From Edaphobacter modestus (GTDB lineage: Bacteria; Acidobacteriota; Terriglobia; Terriglobales; Acidobacteriaceae): a stretch of 64,000 bases of DNA. How positions within the stretch are numbered: the first letter of the stretch is position 1; the number at the start of each line of letters is the position of its first letter. Location of the stretch: positions 4,774,001 to 4,838,000 of the forward strand of contig NZ_SHKW01000001.1 of assembly GCF_004217555.1 (NCBI RefSeq), in the 5' to 3' direction. Positions 59,311 through 64,000 of the stretch are shown here, in pieces. The notes under the pieces were generated by a model. It did not search any database. It worked only from the letters and a program-made list of their open reading frames with translations, and was not told where the DNA came from. A program made the position numbers and the translations under genes.

Positions 59311-60198
59311 ATGAACGTAGGTCTGATGATCGAAATAACTAAGGCTGTAGCTCTGTTTGCGTGGCCCGCTCTAATCTTTTATCTGACGCTGACGTTTAGG
59401 TCGGAGTTAAGAACCTTGCTTGGTGTTCTGCCCGGTGCATTGAATCGAGTCAGAGGCGCGGATGTCTTGGGGATAAAACTGGAACTCGCTGAACTGCGCG
59501 AAACCAGCTCGGAAGCGCAATCGCAAGTTCTTAGTATTCAAACAAGCGTTACATCCAAGGAACATAAGCAGCTGCGTGAACCACAGATTGAAGACGATCC
59601 AGTGGCTCGAATCAGAGAGAGGGCGGTCGTTTCCCCAGAAGCAGGCGTGCTCCTTACTTCGGTCTATATCGAACGAGAGATAAAAGAAATTGTTGCGAGT
59701 TCGGGATTGCTTTCTAGTTATACATCTCCTCAACAGGGCCTAAAGTTGCTGCGAGAAAGGGAGCTTATGCCCGCCGCACTGGCCGAATCTCTCGACAAAT
59801 TTATGACGATAAGAACCATGATCGTCCACACTGACGCAGATCCAGCGTTGACCACCGAAGCTCTTAGTCAGGGTTTGGTCCTGCTAACCATGCTACGGTC
59901 AATTCACCGCAGCTCATATGAGGTCGTTCGGACAGACGTCACTCTTTATTCCGACCCTGACGGAAAAGTTGTTGTACCTGATGCCAAGGGCGTCGTATTG
60001 CGCGCGAGAGACCAGCATGGTCGGCCATCCGCCTCGACGCAGATTCACCCCACTACAAGGCAGATGTTTGTTGGGACGAAAGTGAGCTGGGAATGGAACC
60101 TTGGTAAGACGTGGCGGGAGACATGGTTTCGTGATCCAGACAGCCAAGAATTGTTTTACGCATGGTCGAATTCGGCGGAGTTCGTGGGCATGACGTAA
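59311..60198 (+). CDS. Membrane-anchored HEPN-like protein, candidate defence or toxin gene
   Basis: A 295-residue protein with one N-terminal membrane helix (about 11-29, AVALFAWPALIFYLTLTF), a coiled linker (about 50-95), and a helical domain (about 97-200) with ILLTSVYIER-like packing (AGVLLTSVYIEREIKEIV), GLKLLRERELMP and IRTMIVHTD. The last contains R168-x4-H173, the spacing of the HEPN ribonuclease motif, and the domain resembles DUF4145/HEPN sequences. The C-terminal 95 residues form a separate beta-rich part with several Trp residues. A role in phage defence is inference. The RBS AGGA is eight bases upstream. Confidence 0.6.
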   Translation: MNVGLMIEITKAVALFAWPALIFYLTLTFRSELRTLLGVLPGALNRVRGADVLGIKLELAELRETSSEAQSQVLSIQTSVTSKEHKQLREPQIEDDPVARIRERAVVSPEAGVLLTSVYIEREIKEIVASSGLLSSYTSPQQGLKLLRERELMPAALAESLDKFMTIRTMIVHTDADPALTTEALSQGLVLLTMLRSIHRSSYEVVRTDVTLYSDPDGKVVVPDAKGVVLRARDQHGRPSASTQIHPTTRQMFVGTKVSWEWNLGKTWRETWFRDPDSQELFYAWSNSAEFVGMT

Positions 60199-60280
60199 CA
60201 ACTTTGTGAGTCATCGTGGGCCTGAATTCCTTGCACTGGCTGACCCCCTGCCTTAGAATTTTCCGCAAGAGAGACATCCC

Positions 60281-60379
<99 letters not shown>

Positions 60380-60518
60380 ACTCTGTGCTGCGATGATTGG
60401 CCGGAGAAGGGTGCGTTCCGCGATGCTCAAGGGCCGGGCGAAGTTCGGGATCGCCGTGGACTCTCCTGCTGGAGCGCTGTTTCCGACTGATTTAGTCTAC
60501 CAGACTTTCTGGGTAGGT

Positions 60519-60547
60519 TGCGGGGGGTCGGTGAGGCTTCTATACTG
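60519..60547 (+). promoter_or_regulatory. Promoter of the cys operon
   Basis: TTGCGG (60519-60524), 17-base spacer, TATACT (60542-60547). The predicted start at 60554-60555 falls on the ATG of the cysteine-rich upstream ORF, so that ORF would be leaderless. The preceding 60380-60518 shows no gene, only a weak AGTCT/AGACT hairpin. Confidence 0.65.
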
Positions 60548-60554
60548 ATGAGGA

Positions 60555-60629
60555 TGGTTAAGTCTGTTCAGCGCGCCTGTTGTTGTTGCCGGATGCTCCC
60601 GTGTCCGTGCGCGCGCTGTTGTCGGTAGA
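60555..60629 (+). CDS. Cysteine-rich leader peptide (24 residues, 8 Cys)
   Basis: ATG 60555 opens a 24-codon frame ending TAG 60627-60629. It begins MVKSVQRA, then has Cys at 9, 10, 11, 12, 17, 19, 22 and 23, one third of all residues, six read by TGT and two by TGC. Such clustering next to a cysteine biosynthesis operon is very unlikely by chance. No ribosome site is expected because the promoter places the start of the RNA on or one base before the ATG. Proposed role: its translation senses charged tRNA-Cys and sets expression of cysDNH. Cysteine-rich leaderless uORFs doing this are known in mycobacteria. Confidence 0.75.
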
Positions 60630-60755
60630 CACAACCGCCGTCACTCTCCTCCTACAACGAACTGCTGTCGACCAGATTGATCGACGTCCTTGATTTTCAA
60701 GATCGAATTCCCAGGTGCTCTTCCTCTGGAGCGATTCGAAAGGTGATCTCCCTTT
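60570..60755 (+). promoter_or_regulatory. Attenuator-like leader of cysDNH
   Basis: CAGCGCGC (60570-60577) pairs perfectly with GCGCGCTG (60612-60619), enclosing the four-Cys run; both arms lie in the leader ORF, so a ribosome would melt them. Downstream are a pyrimidine tract CTCTCCTCC (60645-60653), a GTCGA/TCGAC hairpin (60667-60685), and AAAGG/CCTTT (60739-60743, 60751-60755), which would hide the cysD ribosome site just before its ATG. No U-run terminator is seen, so control of translation is more likely than termination. Confidence 0.5.
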
Positions 60756-61697
60756 ATGACCCAGACCATTGCTCTTGACCCGGACACCGCTCTTCTGCCA
60801 GCGAAGCTGAATCACCTGCAGGCGCTCGAAGCCGAGAGCATCGCAATTTTACGCGAGGCGGTGGCGGAGTTTGCTCGGCCGGTGATGCTGTACTCGATCG
60901 GCAAGGATTCGAGCGTGATGCTGCGGCTGGCGCAGAAGGCTTTCTATCCGGGCAAGATTCCGTTTCCGTTGCTGCATGTGGATACGAGCTATAAGTTTCC
61001 CGAGATGATTGCCTTTCGTGATGCTTATGCGAAGGAGATCGGGGCAGAGCTGATCGTTCACAGGAACGAGGAGGCGATTGCGGCGGGGGCGAATCCTTAC
61101 ACGCTGGGAACGCAGAACTGCTGCGGTCTGTTGAAGACGCGGAGCCTGCTGGATGCGCTGGCAGAGGGCGGGTTCGATGCAGCGTTTGGCGGTGCGAGGC
61201 GCGACGAAGAGAAGAGCCGCGCAAAGGAGCGGGTGTACAGCTTCCGCGATGCGGCAGGACAGTGGGATCCGAAGAATCAGCGGCCAGAGCTTTGGAGTAT
61301 GTACAACTCGCGATTGCGGAAGGGCGAGAGCATAAGGGTGTTTCCGCTGTCGAACTGGACCGAGCTGGATATCTGGCTCTACCTGTATGCCGAGAAGATT
61401 CCGATTGTGCCGCTGTACTTTGCCCAGGAAAGACCGCTGATTGTGCGAGGCGGGCAGATGACTCTGTACCGCGATGGAATGAAGCTGCTACCGGGCGAAG
61501 AGGTGCGAAACGAGAAGGTCCGAATGCGCTCGCTGGGCTGCCTGCCATGCACGGGCGCTATGCGGAGCGAAGCGGACACACTGCCGAAGATTATTGAAGA
61601 GCTGCTGACCTTCAGGAGAAGTGAGCGCGAGAATCGCGCGATCGACCACGACGAAGAAGGGTCGATGGAAGTGAAGAAGCGGGAGGGCTACTTCTGA
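60756..61697 (+). CDS. cysD: Sulfate adenylyltransferase subunit 2
   Basis: A 313-residue catalytic subunit of ATP sulfurylase, making APS from sulfate and ATP. PP-loop motif LYSIGKDSSVMLRLA, HVDTSYKFPEMI, YTLGTQNCCGLLKT, FGGARRDEEKSRAKERVYSF, FPLSNWTELDIWLYL, and C-terminal EGSMEVKKREGYF are all family signatures. Translation starts at 60756 behind AAAGGTGA, which lies in a small hairpin. Its TGA overlaps the cysN ATG (TGATG). Confidence 0.96.
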   Translation: MTQTIALDPDTALLPAKLNHLQALEAESIAILREAVAEFARPVMLYSIGKDSSVMLRLAQKAFYPGKIPFPLLHVDTSYKFPEMIAFRDAYAKEIGAELIVHRNEEAIAAGANPYTLGTQNCCGLLKTRSLLDALAEGGFDAAFGGARRDEEKSRAKERVYSFRDAAGQWDPKNQRPELWSMYNSRLRKGESIRVFPLSNWTELDIWLYLYAEKIPIVPLYFAQERPLIVRGGQMTLYRDGMKLLPGEEVRNEKVRMRSLGCLPCTGAMRSEADTLPKIIEELLTFRRSERENRAIDHDEEGSMEVKKREGYF

Positions 61698-63343
61698 TGA
61701 GTGCGATTACGACGGCTGGATTTGAAGAGTTTCTTGAGGCGCATCTGGGGCAGGAGATGCTGCGATTTACGACTGCGGGAAGTGTGGACGACGGCAAAAG
61801 CACGCTGATCGGCCGGCTGCTCCACGACACCAAGAGTGTTTACGAAGACCAGCTTGCAGCGGTGAAGAAGAGCCGCGTGAATCGGGCAGCGAACGGTCAT
61901 GTGGATCTTTCGTTGCTGACGGACGGGTTGAAGGCGGAGCGCGAGCAGGGCATCACGATCGACGTGGCTTACCGGTACTTTTCGACGTCGCGACGGAAGT
62001 TCATTATCGCCGACACGCCGGGACACGAGCAGTACACGCGCAACATGGCTACGGGCGCCTCGACCGCAGATGTGGCGGTGGTGCTGATCGATGCGAAGGC
62101 CTATCTGCGCGAGGGCAAGCTGCTTCCGCAGTCGCGTAGACATACCTATATCGCATCGCTTCTGGGCATCCCGCATGTGGTTGCAGCCGTGAACAAGATG
62201 GACCTGGTGGGATACGCGGAAGAGACGTTTAACGCGATCCGAGCAGAGTTTGTGGAGTTTGCATCGCAACTGGGTCTGAAGAGCGTAACGGTAATTCCGG
62301 TGAGTGCGCTTGAGGGCGATAACGTGGTGGCTCCAAGCACGGCGATGCGGTGGTATGACGGGCCGACGCTGCTGGAGTTTCTGGAGACGGTTCCGCTTGC
62401 CGTTGGAGACAACGACGGACCGCTGCGGTTCCCCGTGCAACTCGTTCAACGACCGGATGCGAACTTTCGCGGCTTTGCGGGGCAGGTGGCTCGTGGTGTG
62501 CTGCGCGCCGGAGATCGTGTGATGGCACTGCCTTCACGACGGGAGACAGCGGTGCGTCGAATTGTCACCTGGGATGGAGATCTCCCCGCGGTAGCCTATC
62601 CTCAGAGCGTGACGGTGGAGCTGGAAGACGAGATTGACCTTAGCCGCGGCGAGATGCTGGTTGCCGCCGGGACGGACGGTCAGCAGAGTCTGCCGCAGAT
62701 TACGCGGCGGTTGCGTGCGATGGTGGTTTGGATGCATGAGGAACCGCTGGTGGTGGGGCGGACCTATGTTGCCAAGCACACGACACGGACGGTGCGAGCG
62801 ACCGTGAAGGCAATTCGATATCGCGTGGATGTGGGTTCGCTGGTGCACGCGGAGGCCGATCACCTGGCAATGAATGAGATCGCCGAGGTGGAGCTGGAGA
62901 CGAATCTTCCCTTGTTCTTCGACGCGTATGCGGAGAGCAGGACGACGGGCTCGATGATCCTGATCGATGGGTTGACGAACGCGACCGTAGGCGCGGCGAT
63001 GATTGTGGGTGCGGCGGAGAGCGAGGGCGAGCAGGATTCGCGGGCGGCTTTGGTGCTGGTGGCGGGGCGGCCGGAGCAGGCAGAGCGTGTGCGCGACGCG
63101 ATGGAAGCTCGCGGTCAACGGGCTGTCGTGATTGACGATGTTCTGATTCCGGATGATGCGTTGGTTGCCGTCGTACGGGCGCTCGAGATAGCCGGAGTGA
63201 CTTCGATCACGGCACGCGAGCTTTCTGCCGAAGCGCTTGGCAACGTAGTGCGTGCTACCGAGAAGTTCGCCGAGGGCGCGGTCGTTGTTGGCGAGGGATT
63301 GGACGAAGACGAGATTCTGCGATTAGCGGGAGTGCAGGTATGA
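61697..63343 (+). CDS. cysN: Sulfate adenylyltransferase subunit 1 with P-loop-less C-terminal extension
   Basis: A 548-residue GTPase subunit of ATP sulfurylase. G1 TAGSVDDGKSTLIGRLL, G3 IIADTPGHEQYTRNM, G4 AAVNKMDLVG and G5 IPVSALEGDN, followed by EF-Tu-like barrels to about residue 435 (MILIDGLTNATVGA). Plain CysN is about 475 residues and CysNC fusions about 630. Here about 110 residues follow, starting ALVLVAGRPEQAERVRDAME and GQRAVVIDDVLIP, which recall APS kinase strand order but have no GxxxxGKS P-loop. It is probably a relic CysC domain without kinase activity. Confidence 0.92.
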   Translation: MSAITTAGFEEFLEAHLGQEMLRFTTAGSVDDGKSTLIGRLLHDTKSVYEDQLAAVKKSRVNRAANGHVDLSLLTDGLKAEREQGITIDVAYRYFSTSRRKFIIADTPGHEQYTRNMATGASTADVAVVLIDAKAYLREGKLLPQSRRHTYIASLLGIPHVVAAVNKMDLVGYAEETFNAIRAEFVEFASQLGLKSVTVIPVSALEGDNVVAPSTAMRWYDGPTLLEFLETVPLAVGDNDGPLRFPVQLVQRPDANFRGFAGQVARGVLRAGDRVMALPSRRETAVRRIVTWDGDLPAVAYPQSVTVELEDEIDLSRGEMLVAAGTDGQQSLPQITRRLRAMVVWMHEEPLVVGRTYVAKHTTRTVRATVKAIRYRVDVGSLVHAEADHLAMNEIAEVELETNLPLFFDAYAESRTTGSMILIDGLTNATVGAAMIVGAAESEGEQDSRAALVLVAGRPEQAERVRDAMEARGQRAVVIDDVLIPDDALVAVVRALEIAGVTSITARELSAEALGNVVRATEKFAEGAVVVGEGLDEDEILRLAGVQV

Positions 63344-64000
63344 GCGTGATCGAAGCGACGGCAGAGTATGAAGCGTTGGCTGCTGAGGAACTGGTGGCGC
63401 AGATCGCCGAGGCCGCGGCGAAGGGTTCGGTGTGCCTGACTTCGAGTTTCCAGACGGAAGACATGGTTGCGTTGCACATGGTGCGGCGGCATCTACCAGA
63501 GGTTCCCGTGATCTTTCTCGAGACCGGATACCACTTCGCGGAGGTAATCGCATATCGCGATCGCATGGCGGCGGAGTGGGGGCTGAAGCTGGTGAACGCT
63601 ATGCCGGCCACGACCGTGAAGGAGTTTGAGGGGCAGTTTGGGAAGCTGCACATCGTACAGCCGACGGCCTGCTGCCAGGCTCGTAAGGTGGAGCCTCTGA
63701 TGCGGTCGCTGGAGCCTTACGATTGGTGGTTTACGGGATTGCGAAGAGAGCAGTCGCCGACGCGCGCGGGTCTGAAGAAGGTGGAGGATCACAAGACGCC
63801 GACGGGCAAGCACCTGAAAAAAGTGAGCGTCCTCGCCGACTGGGACTGGGCCCGGGTGACGGCGTATGCGGAGCGGGAGGGAATCCCACAGCTTGATCTG
63901 TACTCGCGTGGGTATACGAGCATTGGCTGCGAGCCCTGCACGGCAATTCCCGAGGCGGGTGCGGATGCACGCAGTGGCCGCTGGGGTGGGAAGAAGCTCG
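63340..64000 (+). CDS. cysH: Adenylyl-sulfate (APS) reductase, 4Fe-4S type (3' end outside window)
   Basis: ATG 63340 overlaps the cysN stop (ATGA) and the frame runs 220 codons to the edge. Landmarks are CLTSSFQTEDMV, VIFLETGYHFAEV, the Cys pair in PTACCQARKVEPL, WWFTGLRREQSPTRA and the second pair in SIGCEPCTAIP. CC plus CxxC is the mark of 4Fe-4S enzymes that reduce APS directly to sulfite with thioredoxin. The C-terminal catalytic Cys (in ECG-x-H) would lie just beyond the window. This fits a pathway that skips APS kinase. Confidence 0.9.
   Translation, partial: MSVIEATAEYEALAAEELVAQIAEAAAKGSVCLTSSFQTEDMVALHMVRRHLPEVPVIFLETGYHFAEVIAYRDRMAAEWGLKLVNAMPATTVKEFEGQFGKLHIVQPTACCQARKVEPLMRSLEPYDWWFTGLRREQSPTRAGLKKVEDHKTPTGKHLKKVSVLADWDWARVTAYAEREGIPQLDLYSRGYTSIGCEPCTAIPEAGADARSGRWGGKKL

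Overview
This 64 kb window looks like a chromosomal segment of an acidobacterium of the Terriglobus/Granulicella/Edaphobacter type (Acidobacteriia). The grounds are overall high GC, a very large Oar-like TonB-dependent receptor with an N-terminal carboxypeptidase-regulatory-like domain, CRTAC1/TPR-cytochrome proteins, a DUF2264 protein, an Mpl/LdcA/DapF-like cluster and many Tat or Sec exported proteins. Species assignment is inference; no rRNA gene is present.

Layout. 1-8.5 kb: sugar and polymer use (PQQ propeller enzyme with a haem c site, DUF2264 protein, TonB-dependent receptor, GH2 glycosidase). 8.7-14.2 kb: aminotransferase, then sugar-nucleotide genes (ManC, phosphohexomutase, HAD phosphatase, KdsB) and tRNA-Met. 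14.4-18 kb: an S41-like protein that has lost its catalytic residues, and a class A PBP. 18-21.6 kb: a tight leftward operon ygfZ-DUF1844-MBL-ribF. 21.6-30 kb: a rightward run of HExxH lipoprotein, mtnP, PfkB kinase, GT39-like protein, DapF-like protein, LdcA and Mpl; the last three look like murein-peptide recycling. 30-36 kb: PlsC, an AT-rich inserted gene between a degraded and an intact copy of neighbouring sequence, two exported proteins of unknown function, a SPOR protein and a slipin. 36-41 kb: GH63-type glycosidase and a HemD-GAF-ANTAR fusion regulator. 49.4-40.7 kb (leftward): CRTAC1, TPR/pentahaem cytochrome, small cytochrome c, propeller sensor kinase, NarL-type regulator. 49.6-54.8 kb: S33 peptidase, CehA/McbA-type PHP protein, RMD1 protein, GAF-SpoIIE phosphatase.

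55.03-60.35 kb is a 5.25 kb genomic island in the 3' end of a tRNA-Pro(CGG) gene. It is bounded by perfect 72-bp direct repeats. It carries a frameshifted tyrosine recombinase, a doubly broken HTH gene, a membrane-anchored HEPN-like protein, a translationally coupled pair of unknown genes, an imperfect inverted-repeat element, and a 37-residue protein behind a leader that can fold in two mutually exclusive ways.

The right end is a cysD-cysN-cysH sulfate assimilation operon. The most exciting signal in the window is just upstream of it: a promoter whose predicted start point falls on the ATG of a 24-codon ORF with 8 cysteine codons (four in a row). This looks like a leaderless cysteine-sensing attenuator. 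The operon pairs a CysN carrying a P-loop-less C-terminal extension with a 4Fe-4S-type APS reductase, which would make APS kinase unnecessary.
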